This document shows, piece by piece, positions 1-11,902 of a stretch of 64,000 nt of DNA; position 1 is the first letter of the stretch, and each line of letters begins with the position of its first letter. The notes under the pieces were generated by a model. It had not been told where the DNA came from, made no database searches, and saw only the letters and a list, made by a program, of their open reading frames with translations. Source of the DNA: Cytospora piceicola (lineage: Eukaryota > Ascomycota > Sordariomycetes > Diaporthales > Cytosporaceae). Both the position numbers and the translations under genes were made by a program. The stretch is taken from assembly GCA_023375675.1 (NCBI GenBank), contig JALQBC010000026.1, positions 124,001 to 188,000 on the forward strand, given 5' to 3'.

Positions 1-90
1 GATACGTTCACCGAAGGTAAAATGGAAGATTGTCTAGGCAGCTATGTGACAGTCTTCGAAAGCGTCAGACCCGCAGGTTGAATGCCGACC

Positions 91-1097
91 ATGGCGAAGC
101 TCATCGCAGTGTTTGGCGCAACGGGGAACCAAGGTCAGCCAGTCATCCACCCTAGATAAACACCACCATACAAGCAAGGCCTTTCACCTAACACCCCACC
201 GTAGGAGGCTCGGTAGCCAAGCTCCTCCTCCAGCACCCGTCGGAATACGCCGTCCGGGCCGTGACGCGGGACCCCTCCTCTTCAGCCTCCCGGGCCCTCG
301 CCGCCCGGGGCGCCGAGGTCATCCAGGCGGACCTGACCGTGCCCTCCGGCCTGCCCGCGGCGCTGGAGGGGTGCTGGGGCGTCTTCGGGGTGACCAACTT
401 CTACGACTCGAGGGTCAAGGACGACCCCGGGAGCGAGGAGCAGCAAGGCAGGAACCTCGTGGACGCGGCCGCGGCCGCCGGGACGGTCGAGTGTCTCCTG
501 TGGTCGACGCTGCCGTCGAGCCGGGCCATCTCCGGGGGGCGGTTCGTCAGCCGGATCTACGAGGGCAAGTATCACGTCGACGATTACATCCGGGAGAAGG
601 GCTTCCCGGCGTGTTTTCTCTACACGGGGAACTTCTACGAGAACATGATCCTGCGCTCGCACATGAGGTACAACGCCGAGACGGACACCGTCGAGTTCCA
701 CCAGCCGCTCCTCAATGCCGACACGAAGCTGGCCATGCTGTTTGTTGAGAAGGACTTGAGTGGGATCGCCAGGGCGGTGTTCGACCAGTGGGGTCCCAAG
801 AAGGACCAGCTTTATCATAGGTATCTGTATTGCTGTGACGCGCGGGTCTCTCCTAACGATATCCTGGACTGTGTGAAAAGGGTGACAGGCAAAGATGCTA
901 TCTATGTGAGGCTGGAGACGACAGGCTGGAAAGACCGGGATGTCATGTTTCAGTTGTACAACGAATGTGGTATGTACGGTGACAAGGAGATCCCGGATGA
1001 CAATGTGTTGGCGCTTGGGGTCGAATTGCATGGTGTCGAGGATTTCATGAGAAGCAGGCTGTTACCTCATCTTGGGTTGACCGCTGTGGATGGTTGA
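91..1097 (+). CDS. NmrA-like NAD(P)-binding family protein
   Basis: Two exons, 91..133 and 205..1097, give a 311-aa protein. The 71-nt intron (134..204) is GT–AG. Splicing joins the nucleotide-binding motif GATGNQGGS at residues 9–17, which is split across the junction, so the gene model is well supported. NmrA-like proteins are atypical short-chain dehydrogenases that bind NAD(P) in a Rossmann fold and often act as redox sensors or regulators rather than enzymes (family knowledge). The sequence also shows the expected second half: a WSTLPS segment, then KYHVDDYIREKG and a YTGNFYENM block typical of HSCARG/NmrA members. The length is normal for the family. The start is the first ATG, and the motif lies close to it. 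The specific partner is unknown. Confidence 0.9.
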
Positions 1098-1696
1098 TGA
1101 TGAGAAATTGTTCCTCGGCATATTGCTCTCTCTGTCCATGAACCTCCGCGATTGTTGGTAATTTCCCCTCATACCATCAATCGAAATTGATGATTTCGGA
1201 AACCCCCAGCTTTACTCAATGGCTGTGATCTAAGTTAATTTGGCCGAGACGCCAGAGAAGGTGATGGGAGGGCTTTCGATGTCAGGCTGCGGCCCAGTTG
1301 CATGCGGACTGCTCAAGGCCCAGGCTGGAGATCAGAAACTGAAGGGTCAAGGGTCAAGGCCAACAGTCGTTGTTGGGCTTATGCAGTCTCAAAAACTTGA
1401 CTTGTAACGTTTGGCCTGTAGGGCCCAGTCAATGACCATCGGTGTGCTGCTGCCCCCCTCCCCTCCTATTCCCAAAAGAGTTTGACTCAACTCGGTGACC
1501 CAGAATGCTACGAGTATGACATGGCCTTATTTATATAACTTTGCTATGAGCGCCTTTGTTAGGAAGAACCAACTACCTGGGCGTGGGCACTCAACTCACC
1601 TGCTGTCACAGAGGTATGGTTGGGTCGATAATGGGAATTCGGCGAAGGCCCCCCATAAGCTCCTTAAGAAACACGTCCAAAGACCAGTCAGCAGCC
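1098..1696. other. Intergenic, convergent 3' ends
   Basis: Space between the 3' end of the NmrA-like gene and the 3' end of the minus-strand NatD gene. I see no coding potential, repeat or RNA gene. Confidence 0.6.
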
Positions 1697-2580
1697 CTAT
1701 CCCTCATCTGTCTCCCAGCCATCGTCCTGTCTGGGCTCTTCTTGGTCGAGCCTCGCGATCTTAGATGGCCTGGCGTCCTCCGAGTTTGCATTCCCTTTTT
1801 GGTGACTATCCTTGGAAGTTCCATTCGGAGCAACTTTGCCAGGATCAGCACGACCTTGTGGGCGCTCAGCTTTCTTGCTCAGTATCTCGTAGTCCGGCAT
1901 TTTGACCTTGCCGCCCCTCAACTTCCGCGGCTGTGGGCTGATATCGTCCCTCTCAAAACCACAACGGCGGTAGAACTGCATTGCCCTCTTATTGCAAGTA
2001 AACACCGTCAACATGACCTTCTCCATAACCTCAATCTCTGCGGCCACCGTCTCGAGCATCTTTATCAACAACCGAGAAAGGCCGGTCCCTCTCAATCCTG
2101 GCTTGAGGTGGATCTCGTAGCAGTAGACGACCGGTTGTCCCTCCTCGAGGGTAGGCATCAGTGAGGTGAAGCCTTGGATCTGAGAAGACGAGTCCCTGAC
2201 CAGGATGTAGCGAAGATCCGGGTCACGCATTTCTTTTCTCTTCGCGGAGGGGTGCCACCCGCGCGACGAGTTCTCATAGTCCTGCTGGCTAGTCTCCTCC
2301 ACCAGGGAGAAGCAGACCTCCAAATCGGATTCGGTGAGAGTCTGGCGGGGCGAACAGAGGCCGAGATTGTATATCTCTCCGGTGGCAGGTTGTGTCCACT
2401 CATCAGTCCAGACGGGCGAACTTGTGGCCTTGGTTAGCTTGGAAGATAAAGTTCGAATACGCTGGGTGTCACGGGTTCTCCTTACCTGGTCAGGTATTCG
2501 TGGGCGAACACGGCGTCTGTTTTCCGGTTGACCAATTCAATAGCATCCTCGATCGCCCGGAAGCGGGATCTCTTTGACAT
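1697..2580 (-). CDS. nat4: N-alpha-acetyltransferase 40 (NatD), histone H4/H2A-specific
   Basis: Exons on the minus strand are 2486..2580 and 1697..2420, giving 272 aa; the 65-nt intron has a CTAAC branch site. NatD acetylates the N-terminal serine of histones H4 and H2A (family knowledge). The sequence shows the GNAT core in order: RGWHPSAKRKEM near residue 85–97, the VVYCYEIHLKP strand near 129–139, the acetyl-CoA loop RGTG at 142–145, then KVMLTVFTCNKRAMQFYRR and a terminal YEILSKK block, all diagnostic of Naa40 rather than other GNATs. A hydrophilic C-terminal tail of about 60 residues follows the conserved part and is longer than in the animal protein. The N-terminus depends on the exon-1 ATG at 2580; the 3' splice site was chosen because it is the only one in phase with both exons. 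Confidence 0.88.
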
Positions 2581-3746
2581 TTTATACCGTGTGATGTAGT
2601 GCTTTCAGCTTCGAGTCAAAGACAGGGGGAAATGGTTGAGGCTAACCACCGTTGAAGCCGTGACTGATGCTATATGGCTGCCATAATGAAAGTAGAGAAC
2701 ATCAGATTAATCAATGCGAGCGCGTGGACTGAACAGACGACGACGACGCGTTGAGTGAAGGAACATTCAGGGGTGGGGGATTTTCCCGTAGTGGGACGAT
2801 ACACAACGTTATAGGCCGGGGTGCCGCCTAAACCACCGGTTTATAGCCCTGGAACCGAGGCTTGGCAAGTACAGTGCTTCCACTTTCAATTGTACCGTTG
2901 ATGCTGAACAATCACCTATACACGGTTTTGATATGTAACCGCTCTTACTCCGATTCAATGAGGGCCTTTCAGCTGTGTATACAGCACCGAGTGCGGTGTT
3001 ACGCCACGGCCCCCTCTCGTCCCTCGCGGCTGGGCAAGATATTGAGTCTCGATCACGTATGCATCCATCTACTCATTCCCTTGCACTGAGGTTCCCTCCA
3101 AGGGGAGCAGTAGATCTAAGTGCTTATACGTAGTTCCTCCAACGATCTCGGGTACTCTCGTTCTATCGGGTTATCATACGAGGGACCCGCAGGATCAGCG
3201 ACCCAAACACGCGGGACGAGACGAGGCTCTTCGCAAGGCAAGAGTTTGAGAGGCATCGCAACGTTGACGATCTTGTATGTTTGACACCAAGCATGACTTC
3301 CACACTCGATACCCAACCAGTGATACACAGTCAATTGACAAGTGGCGTAATCTAGCAACACATCCGGTATCTCCTCTCGACAGGGAAGACGCAGTGGGAG
3401 AGCATGGAGAGATATATTGACGGCATGTGAGCCGTCGACACGGCTTGTTGTCGCTTTCTATGTGTGTATAGACGCGAGCCCCAGTCTAGACCTAGATGAG
3501 GACTACTCGCTCCGTTTTGTTCCGTTTTGCTCCAACTTGAATCCTGCCCTGAACATGTAGCGTGTTTTCTGGCCCCCTCTGTACTCTCCCGTGACCTCTG
3601 CCTCATCCATGTCGACGACGTCCGGGTCGGTCAGGCACCTTCCTGCCTTTTGGACGCCTCCTTCTGGTATCGTAAAAGTGCCACTGCCCTGACATCCTGG
3701 AGCCCTCCATTGATCTCATGAACGCATCATACCATCATCCATCCAT
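2581..3746. other. Intergenic region, no gene recognised
   Basis: About 1.2 kb between the NatD 5' end and the bL36m 3' end. Only short unsupported ORFs are present, with no family motif and no credible splice chain. Confidence 0.5.
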
Positions 3747-4298
3747 CTATGCTCCTTGCCGTTGCTTATGTCTTGGATTCGCAGGGCAGATGACATATCG
3801 GTAGCCGTTGCTCCTCTTGCCCTTCTTCCTTCGTACGATCTGTATATATTACCACCCAACAGTCAGCAACGGTTTCGGGTCGTCCCTACTACCCAGCACA
3901 ATTCGTATATCTCCCCCATCCCCTTCCCAATCCCCAATCCCCAATCCCCCGGCACGCGAACTTACCTTGCAATGCTCACAACGCTTCTTGATCGAACTGT
4001 GCACCTTCATACCCCGGGTCTGCTGCTTCACGGCCGTGACGGCCGCGGGCACAAAGGCCTTCCGCGCCGAGGCAGCACAGGAAGAGCCACATCTCGGTGC
4101 TAATATGCTGGTGGACAGGGCGCGGGTCTGCGTTTGGGGGGCCTGGGGCGCGGAGGCGGCGGCGGCGGCGGTGGTCGTCGTGGTGGTGGTGGTCGGTCGG
4201 GAGGCGGCGTTGATGGAAAGGGTGCGCAGGCTGCTGGCGAGCCCGGACAGGGAGGAGGAGTTGCGCATGCAGCGCGCGATTGAGAGTCTGCTCGCCAT
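3747..4298 (-). CDS. rtc6: Mitochondrial large-subunit ribosomal protein bL36m
   Basis: Exons 3966..4298 and 3747..3839 (minus strand) encode 141 aa; the 126-nt intron has a CTGAC branch and a TATATACAG acceptor. Residues 1–95 are a Ser/Arg/Ala-rich mitochondrial presequence with a poly-Thr/poly-Ala stretch at 36–49. The mature bacterial-type L36 domain starts at GMKVHSSIKK (96–105) and carries the zinc-ribbon ligands C107, C110, C129 and H135, ending in RHKQRQGA. The protein sits in the mitochondrial 54S subunit (family knowledge). The intron falls exactly inside the zinc ribbon, so reading only the first exon would lose half of the domain. An AGGGTTAGGG telobox lies about 165 bp upstream of the start. 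Confidence 0.93.
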
Positions 4299-4460
4299 TT
4301 TTGCTTTTGGGGGGGAGAAAGTCTCGACGAGGGTCGCTGCAGCACGGGTGCGTCGGTTTTGCGATGGGTAGGTTCGTGATGATGGGTGTGCCCGGTTGCG
4401 CCTCGGTGGGAGTGGAAATCTCCAGTTGCCGGCCGAGAGCCAAAGTGGATACAGTACATA

Positions 4461-4470
4461 AGGGTTAGGG
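4461..4470. promoter_or_regulatory. Telobox-like decamer AGGGTTAGGG
   Basis: Exact AGGGTTAGGG about 165 bp upstream of the bL36m ATG. The same decamer occurs twice at 32.7 kb. Teloboxes bind Myb/TRF-type factors in promoters of translation genes in several eukaryotes (family knowledge); a role here is inferred. Confidence 0.4.
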
Positions 4471-4895
4471 TAAGTTACATAGCAGTCAACCCCCGAAAAC
4501 GCTCAATAGACGGGACTATGACAAGCATCTACATTACAGTAAAACGAAATCTGCCATGACGATAGGCGACTTCTGCCGCTATAGGGACCGATGAACTCGG
4601 TGGCTTGTCTCTCAACACCCGGTTCCTCTATCTCGGGATCATCTGGGCACCTTCATTCGGTTCGTCGCTATTTGGAAAATGTTTTAGACGTCAGTATATC
4701 TCAGCCAGGCCGCGTTCAGACTCTTTTCCTGGTCTGCACCTGCGGGCCACGCACCGTCGAGATGAACGCAACACGAACCTGCAAGTAGTTCCTGTACTTC
4801 TGAACATAGCTTCATAGAAGCGGCTTCGTCGCACATTGACCTTCATATTGTATATTTCAGCTTGAGCCACCGGGTCGCAGAATAGCACCGCTTTG

Positions 4896-4918
4896 GGCGT
4901 TGGGCGTTGGGCGTTGGG
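4896..4918. repeat. GGGCGTT tandem repeat
   Basis: Three consecutive copies of the heptamer GGGCGTT followed by GG. A minor microsatellite in an intergenic region. Confidence 0.7.
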
Positions 4919-6559
4919 CGGATAGTATCGCCATAGATCTGAACCTGTTGCAAAAGCCATATCTGACATTTGCCAGTGTAGCTATGATACCATGAAGGTA
5001 TCCCGCTTGCTCGTGCCCAGAATGGTCCCGGTATACCGCTTAGGGGATGGAAGTACAGGTTTTGATATGACCCGTTGAGAGTTCATACGTGATCAGCAAC
5101 TATTTGCCCTCTTCATTCATGTAGTAAGAATTGTGAAGGTTACGAAACAGCAGAGTAGTGGCCATGAGGAGCACAATGGTCCAATTTACAGGTTGAGTGT
5201 TGTTAAAGGGAAAGTAAATCATGATGTTTGGGGGGGGGGGGGTAGATTCGGAACTGCTTCGAGCCACGTATTCCTTTCGCTGAATTGAGAATTACAAAGG
5301 ACTAATCTAGTGACAAACCAAGGCGACAAAGTGAAGCGCACCATGTGGCAGTAAGTGTAGAAGCCCGCGGGCCGCTAGGATGGAGACCTATAGACGTCGT
5401 TCCAGAAGGTTGACCCACGTTTGCCAGGGCACCAAAATGAAAGGGCTATGGTTCAGGAAGAAGACTTATGTGTTACAGTACGCGGAGAGAGTTGGCTACT
5501 GAAGCACATGGAACGATATGGGGTCGTTGGCTTTTACATACTTGTATTCATAGCCTGTGGGCATTGTCGGCCTTCAGATCAGATTATATGTATCATCCTT
5601 GGAATACGTTGTAAGCAACACAGGGCCACAAAAGCACACATGTGACAAGCTCTGCTAACAACAGAGACAAGCCACTGCGCAAACAACTGTTAGTCCTATT
5701 GGCCGTTTATAGATCTTGAGCTTACAACATTACACATTCCAATGTTGACTTGGGGATTTGTATCATTCGGCTTATGAGGAGGTAATTACGTTCGCACATG
5801 TATATCTCGACTTGCAAGATGGCACCGTTGGTACAAGCAAATAAACATTGAACTACGCTTGGCCAAGTTCAATGTTCCTTGTTCGTATCCGGTGTCACTC
5901 ATCGATGACCAGAACGGACACCTGGAGCAAGGAGGAGAGGAGTTCATCAACAGGGCTCATCAACAACGCCTGTGTTCCGGTCAGCTGCTTGCAGTTCGAT
6001 TCCCGGTCAAATTCACTGTTGACTCTATGCCGTCGATCCCTGCGTGTATTCGGATTTTCAGCATGGCATTTCTCTCACATTGATACTTCCTAATTATCAC
6101 GCCGTACTTACCACTTGCTCTTCGGCAAGATTCCACACAGACCAGCGATTCAAGCTTCAAAATGCGGAAGAAGATATATTAGTCAAGGCTCCACAAGGTA
6201 GAAAGGAGAAGCAGGATTCAAATGTTGATGCAATGGTACAATAGTCCCATCCGTTGGCGCATATGTCCAAGCCAAAAGGAGGTTGATCATCTGACAGTAG
6301 ATATCGTCTCGAAGTGAATAACGGGCCACGATTTGAGGACCGACATCAAGTATTTTCCATACGGATTTGGCCTAAAGATACTTCCTTGTCAGAAACGGCT
6401 GACAGTTTCCAATCCATGGATGTTGCTACCCTAGAACTCTGTTTGCTACCTCGGAGTACGTTTCCGGCTAAAGCAGCAAGGAATACAGTACATATGTACC
6501 TGGTGACCCTAGACAACTCTAGTAGTAAACGGAGTGTTATTACAGCCGTCACTCTATCA

Positions 6560-6740
6560 CACCGAGTAAGTTACTTAAATCATAATAGCGTAAGCGCTAT
6601 ACGTATAGGTTTAAAGTAGCACTTTTATCAGCTGTCTAAAAGTATAAGTAATTAATGGTTTTTAGTAATATAATCTAGTCTAATATATTCTTATATTCGA
6701 TTTTTATATACCGAATAATGTCTTAATACATCAAACCAGG
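6560..6740. repeat. AT-rich islet, possible RIP relic
   Basis: A patch of markedly higher AT content than its surroundings, rich in TA steps and poor in CA/TG, resembling the RIP-mutated block in the middle of the window. It may be a degraded solo LTR or small transposon; no ends were recognised. Confidence 0.35.
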
Positions 6741-6885
6741 TACTCCTTACGAAGGCCCCTAGAGAAACAGGATGCACATAGCTATATGCTGCTAGGAAAC
6801 CTGATCTTCCTACTTGGCCCAACCTCTATCCTCTACGGTGCACTTCCCCAGGACAGCTTGGTAAAAGCCTGTAGCGGGTGAAAGA

Positions 6886-8741
6886 CTATATACCACCAAG
6901 ATGTTGCCTGCCCTGCTCTTCTGACTCGATAGACAACTCCTCGACTAGAAGTGAGGAGAAGAACCCAAGAACGCTGAAGCCAGCCAGGATGTACCAGATT
7001 GCCCTCATACAATCATTGTACACTCCTTGGATAGCAATCACTACGTCTGGTGCGAGATCCAGGTCTCTTAGATGCGGTATGAAGTTCACCGCTTCGCCCG
7101 GGTTTTCCAGTACGCTCAGAGCACTAGGCAGTGGTTCAAGCGAAAGTATAGAGTTCGAGAAGACGTTGCTGAACGCACTAGCCCCCACTGCCAGGCCGAC
7201 GAGCGCTCCAAAGAGGCGGAAACTGACCATGAGACCAATGGCAAAGCCCTGGTCATCTGGATCCGACACGCTCGCCTGTATAGCGAGGGCGGGAACTCCG
7301 CCAAAGAGGATACCAAGACCAATTCCAACTATTGATTGATAACCTGCGTACTCGGCCGTTGAGGAGCTTCCGTCCCATAGCGCAAAGAGACCTGTGCCGA
7401 TACTCATGAGTACCCAGGCAGCCCAGAGCAGCCAAATGTAGCGGCGGAGGTGCAGGATGACGACCCCTGATATGATACTGAAGGCGATCAGGACGCAGGC
7501 AGTTGGGAGCGTAAAAATGGCAGATTCGATCGGTGACTGCAGATTGACAGCCTGAAAGAATAAGGGCATATAAAGCGTCAGAGGGTATAAGACCATACCA
7601 TGGAAAAACCCGCCAACCATCACTGCCACTGTAGTCCGGGATTTGAAGAAACGATATGGAATCACAGGCTCGGACGGGCGCGCTTCGTAGATGCCGAATC
7701 CTACAAGAACGACGAAGCCGATTATCAGCGGGAGAATTGTCTTCCACGACGACCACGGGTACAGGGAGCCGGCCCAGCTGAGCGGCAGGGCAAACAACGT
7801 GCAGCCGATGGTGAAGAGTGCCATCCCGCACCAATCGAGTCTGGATAGTCTGGACCGCATCGAACCCTCCAGGGGCTTCAGATTCAGGAAGAACACGGCG
7901 AGACCTCCGCTGATTGCAGTCAAGGGCAGGTTGATCCAGCCGAGCCAGCGCCAAGTGACATAGTCCGTGAAGAGGGCGCCCACAAGCGGCCCAAGGATGA
8001 CACCAACGGCCATCGGCGTCGCCGCGATCCCCATCCACAGCGGCCGCTCTTTCAAGGTGGTGATATCGCACATGAGCACTTCGTTCAGCACGTCGAGCCC
8101 ACCTCCACCAAGCCCTGCGATCAGGCGACCTGCGATGACAACTCCCATATCATGCGCGAGGGCAAAGACCAGGGACCCCACCGCGAAGAGAATGTAGGCC
8201 GCATAGAGCAGTGGCTTCCGGCCTAGAATATCCGATGCACTAACGTAGAGTGGTTGTGTGACGACGACAGCTAATGTGAAGGCGAGGTTTGCCCAAAAGG
8301 CTTGTAGCGTTGTCCCGTTGAGTTCCTCGCTGATAGTCTAGTATACATTAGTATCGACCGAGAACAGGCGTTTCCACGAGCCCAAACGCAATGAGAAATG
8401 CCTCCAGGGCTTACCGTGATAGCAACCCCAAGTTCAGAGGAATCTAGTGATACCATCAAGATCATGATGACGATCGACATAAATGCACCATAAAACGAGA
8501 GGGGTTTCCTGCGTTTGCCTCGTTCGACAGTCCCTTCTTCGGGTGGTGGTGAATATAACACCTCATTCTTGCCTTCAGAGGAGTGATCGGGGCTCTTCGT
8601 CGCGTCTGTGTCCTGAATGGAGGCGCCTTGGTCTTGAATAGATTGGGACTGAGCCATGGGATTTTCGGATAACGTAAATGAAAATGATTCCTCCGTGGGG
8701 TGGTTTGTTTGGTGATTCTCTGCGGCCATGTCAGATACCAT
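6886..8741 (-). CDS. Major facilitator superfamily transporter (DHA2-like, multidrug type)
   Basis: Exons 8415..8741 and 6886..8337 (minus strand) give 592 aa; the 77-nt intron lies just after the first membrane helix. A hydrophilic N-terminus of about 80 residues, rich in Ser/Gln/Glu, precedes TM1 (SIVIMILMVSLDSSELGV). Conserved signatures visible are the loop 2–3 motif around SDILGRKP, the antiporter motif C GVILGPLVGALF, and RWLGWINLPL at the TM6 entrance, which is typical of drug:H+ antiporters of the 14-helix type (family knowledge). Many hydrophobic segments follow to the end. It is expected in the plasma membrane or vacuole; the substrate is unknown. It is transcribed divergently from the oxidoreductase at 10149 across 1.4 kb, so shared control is possible. 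A second in-frame ATG lies five codons downstream of the chosen start. Confidence 0.9.
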
Positions 8742-10148
8742 TCTATTTGACTCCAGGAGAAGAATGGAATAGAATGGATCAAAAGAGTGGAAGACAATTA
8801 GATAGACGGCCCGGGAAATAAGACAAACAGGTTAGGAAGCTCAACCATCCCGGATCCCTATCAACCAACTTACACCGTCAGCCGCCTACCCTATTGGATA
8901 GAGATAATGCAATATCCTGCGGCTAACAGTGTCAGGATGTCCCAACAGGGTCAACATATCGGCCTAACAGGCCTCATACGAAAAGCTCACCCGCACTTAT
9001 ATATATACATATACACTTTTCAATAATATCAACTCTACAGGTATAATTTGGTATCTTATGAAGGTCACTACTATAATCGTTATGTTTCAGGATTACTTCA
9101 ACTTCTGTATATCGAATTATTACAAACTAAGTAACAAAAGCCAGAACAAATTATCCTCAAAGGACAAGTGGACGCGGCATCAGACTCGGTAAGTTGTTGC
9201 ACTCGAGTCCTTGCAAATATCAAGGAATACAAGACTCAACGGATGAGAAATGTGCTGATTAGCAAGTAGATGCCACAAGTCTGGTTATATTAACGGAATT
9301 AGCTGATGTCGAGAAGCTTTGTTGTTGTGGCAAGGTTGCTCGAGGGGTCCTGTCGATGTTTCTTTACGCTCGAGCCATGTGTGGTGAAAAGCAACAGCAA
9401 TCCTGATTAGGTATATAAATACCCTTAATTTCTCCCCTGTCTACGGAAAATTATAGAGATTTTTATAGGTCTTTTACAAGAACTCTCTTCTGCTCGCGTG
9501 AAATACTCACCAAATGATGCAATATTCGTGTCGAGAGTTCGGTCGGTTGTTAGGAAGAAAACACCTTGAGTCTCGACAACCGAATAGGTATTTACTGTTT
9601 GTTGCAAGGCACGTTACCTGTTCTTGGCCACTGCACATTCCGCCATTGGGTTTTCGAAGTTAGGAATTCTTGGTGCCGGAAGTTGGGATACCGCATCTTC
9701 TACAGCATCAGGCAATATAAACCGAGAGCTAAGCTGCAGCCAATCAAGTATTGCTGTGATTGCTTAGCCAATCATAATCGACGAGGGGGGGGGTGTGATA
9801 TCTTTCTTTCTTTCGTACGCCTTGAAAACCAAATGACAACCATCCTGATCCCTTGACGGAAAGCAATCGGAAGGCAGATACCTACCGCTGTAAGTGCAGT
9901 GAAGCTAACTCCCATTTCAGCAACGGGCTTCCCAGGTGATCAGTCTTCCGGCGATCACGGGGTCACGGCACCGGTAGTTTCTGCGGTCCCACCGAAATGT
10001 TCGGCGCCGGCGCCGAACAACCCGCAACACGTAATATTCCCTTCTGCATCAGCGCAACCCCTCTCTGAGTATATAAGAATGGAACAGTATCTCTTTCAAC
10101 AATGGCTGAGATGGAAGTAGCTCTGCGTAGACAGAAAAGGCACGGAAA
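8742..10148. promoter_or_regulatory. Divergent intergenic/promoter region between MFS and oxidoreductase genes
   Basis: 1.4 kb without a supported gene. It contains an AT-rich, TA-rich patch (about 8985–9140), a 10-nt G run near 9784, and a 20-bp perfect palindrome at 9999–10018 close to the oxidoreductase start. Confidence 0.5.
9999..10018. promoter_or_regulatory. 20-bp perfect palindrome, candidate operator
   Basis: GTTCGGCGCCGGCGCCGAAC is its own reverse complement and ends 130 bp before the ATG at 10149. It contains CGG/CCG triplets in inverted orientation, the half-sites used by Zn2Cys6 regulators (family knowledge). Function is inferred. Confidence 0.45.
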
Positions 10149-11330
10149 ATGGAGCCAATACCGACCACGATGCGGGCCCTCGTAGCCCCGAAGTACTGCA
10201 AGCCGGAGGGCTACGAAGTGACAGAGCTTCCAGTCCCCCAAATCAAGGCTCCCAACGAAGTACTCATACGCATTCACGCAGCTTCAATGCAGACGGGTGA
10301 CTGTTCGGTCGCCAGCGGCAGTGCGAAGTTGTTCATGTCCATCCCGTAAGTTCCCTGTTTCCACTATGAACAAGACAACATCACTTAGACTTACCACACT
10401 ATTTCCAGATTCCCTATGGTCCTCAGCCACGAAGGGGCCGGGATCGTAGCCAGCGTGGGCAGCGGCGTCGAGTCCCTCAAGACAGGCGACGCCGTGTACG
10501 GGATTGGGGTCAAGCACCCCATGGGGCAGTACTGGACAGAGAAGCAGGGATGGTGCGCGGAATACGCCATCGCCACGGAGGACCTGCTCCTCCCGAAGCC
10601 GCCACAACTATCTTTCGAAGAGGCAGCGTCGCTGCTGGGCAGCACGGTGACGGCGGTGCAGAGCATCACGAAGACGTTGGCGCTCAACCCGGCGGCGTTC
10701 CCGAGCGGAAGTCTTGAGGGCAAGACGGTGCTAGTGACAGCCGGGCTGGGTGCTGCGACGTCGGTTGCAGTGCAGGTTGTGAAGAATGTGTTTGGTGCCG
10801 AGGAGGTCGTCACGACAGTCTCGACGGCGAAGATATCGCTGCTGGAGAGGCTCATGCCCGGCGTCGTGGACAAGGCGGTAGATTACCAGACCCAAGATAT
10901 CGTCCAGGCGATCGGCAAGGGCAGAATTGACTTCCTGTATAACTCGCGGCTAGACATGACCAGCTACTTTCCCCTGATGGAAGCCAACAACGGGGTCATC
11001 GCGGCAATTGTGGCCGTTCCACCGTCCAAGGCGCTCAAGGAGTCGATGGGGCCTGGGATCGTGCCGTTTTGGGTGGGCTGGTTGCTGGACCTGGCGCAGC
11101 TCTGGTATAAGTGGAAGCTATGGGGCACCAACGTGAAGATGTTGTTCAACCAGGGAAACCCCGGGTTGAGAGAGGACCTGGAGAGGGCGGGTGAGATTAT
11201 TGCGACGGGAAAGGTGAAGGCCGTCATGAACGTTGTTCCAATTGGTGACATGGAGTCTGTGAAGAAGAGGTGTGAGGAGGTCTTGACTCTGAGGGGTGGC
11301 GTGGGGAAGTTGGTGATCAAGCTGGACTGA
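10149..11330 (+). CDS. MDR-superfamily (GroES-like) oxidoreductase, quinone reductase-type
   Basis: Exons 10149..10345 and 10409..11330 encode 372 aa; the 63-nt intron is GT–AG. The N-terminal GroES-like fold is visible (MRALVAPKY..., EVLIRIHAAS, then VLSHEGAGIVASVGSGV). The Rossmann half follows with the modified nucleotide-binding motif VLVTAGLGAATSVAVQ in place of the usual AxxGGVG. The Cys/His ligands of zinc alcohol dehydrogenases are absent, so this is more like NADPH:quinone or enoyl reductases (Rtn4ip1/zeta-crystallin type) than a true alcohol dehydrogenase. C-terminal residues form GVGKLVIKLD. The substrate is unknown. A second ATG seven codons downstream is also possible. It is divergent from the MFS gene, which could form a small detoxification pair. 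Confidence 0.88.
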
Positions 11331-11902
11331 TTGGTTTTCGAGAAACACCTACTTAAGTAGATAGGTACATACATACACGATTATGCCACGTAACTTAGGT
11401 ACCTACTTAAGTAGCCACCTGGGCACCCATGAGGTCGAGGTTGAGTTAGGGGAAGAACACTTAGTACTGTGTACTGAATGCGGCAGTATCCGCAGCCCCG
11501 CCGCGGGATTCTCGGGTTCGGGTGCGGGAACTCTTAATCAATCCATTGTCCCCAAGCCCCAAGGCCCAAGCCCCAAGGCCCCTGTCAACGCGCTGTGGGC
11601 CGCTGTTGGTGTAAATTGAATCGCGTCGCCTGCTGTTAACGGGTCGCGTTCCGAAAGCCCAGCCACACACGCACTCGCACTCGGAATCTCATGCTGATCT
11701 CTCCATTTTCCTCCGCCTTCCTCTGCACTTCCTCTGCACTACCTCCTCTTCAACAGATTACTTCCTGTCCCCTCCCACCCAATCTCTATATTTCAATCCC
11801 ACACCTTCTGCATCTTCAATTGGCGAGCATCTACCTATATCAATCACTTCTACCCAATTGGTCTACTATCACCGCATTCAATCACCCATTACAGACGACA
11901 AA
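11331..11902. other. Intergenic, with repeated palindrome CTACTTAAGTAG
   Basis: Downstream of the oxidoreductase stop, CCTACTTAAGTAG occurs twice (about 11349–11361 and 11402–11414). The rest is pyrimidine-rich leader or promoter of the next gene. Confidence 0.45.

Larger units (their letters stand above)
4299..6885. other. Long intergenic region with low-complexity tracts
   Basis: About 2.6 kb between the bL36m 5' end and the MFS 3' end, with no recognisable gene. It holds a telobox, a GGGCGTT heptamer repeated three times (about 4896–4918), a 13-nt G run (5230–5242) and an AT-rich islet at about 6560–6740. Confidence 0.5.

Noticed and set aside
113..748. 211-codon open frame overlapping the NmrA-like gene
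   Set aside because: Arg/Gly-rich frame-shifted shadow of the real gene; the true frame carries the GATGNQGGS motif and family blocks.
4691..4969. 92-codon minus-strand ORF across the GGGCGTT repeat
   Set aside because: No motif, start in an unlikely context, and part of it is encoded by the microsatellite.
5985..6020. tRNA T-arm-like GTTCGATTCCCGG
   Set aside because: The flanking bases do not form a 5-bp stem and no acceptor or D-arm partner is present.
6886..11330. Secondary-metabolite cluster around the MFS and oxidoreductase genes
   Set aside because: No backbone synthase (PKS, NRPS, terpene), cytochrome P450 or pathway regulator is seen nearby; a divergent pair alone is insufficient.
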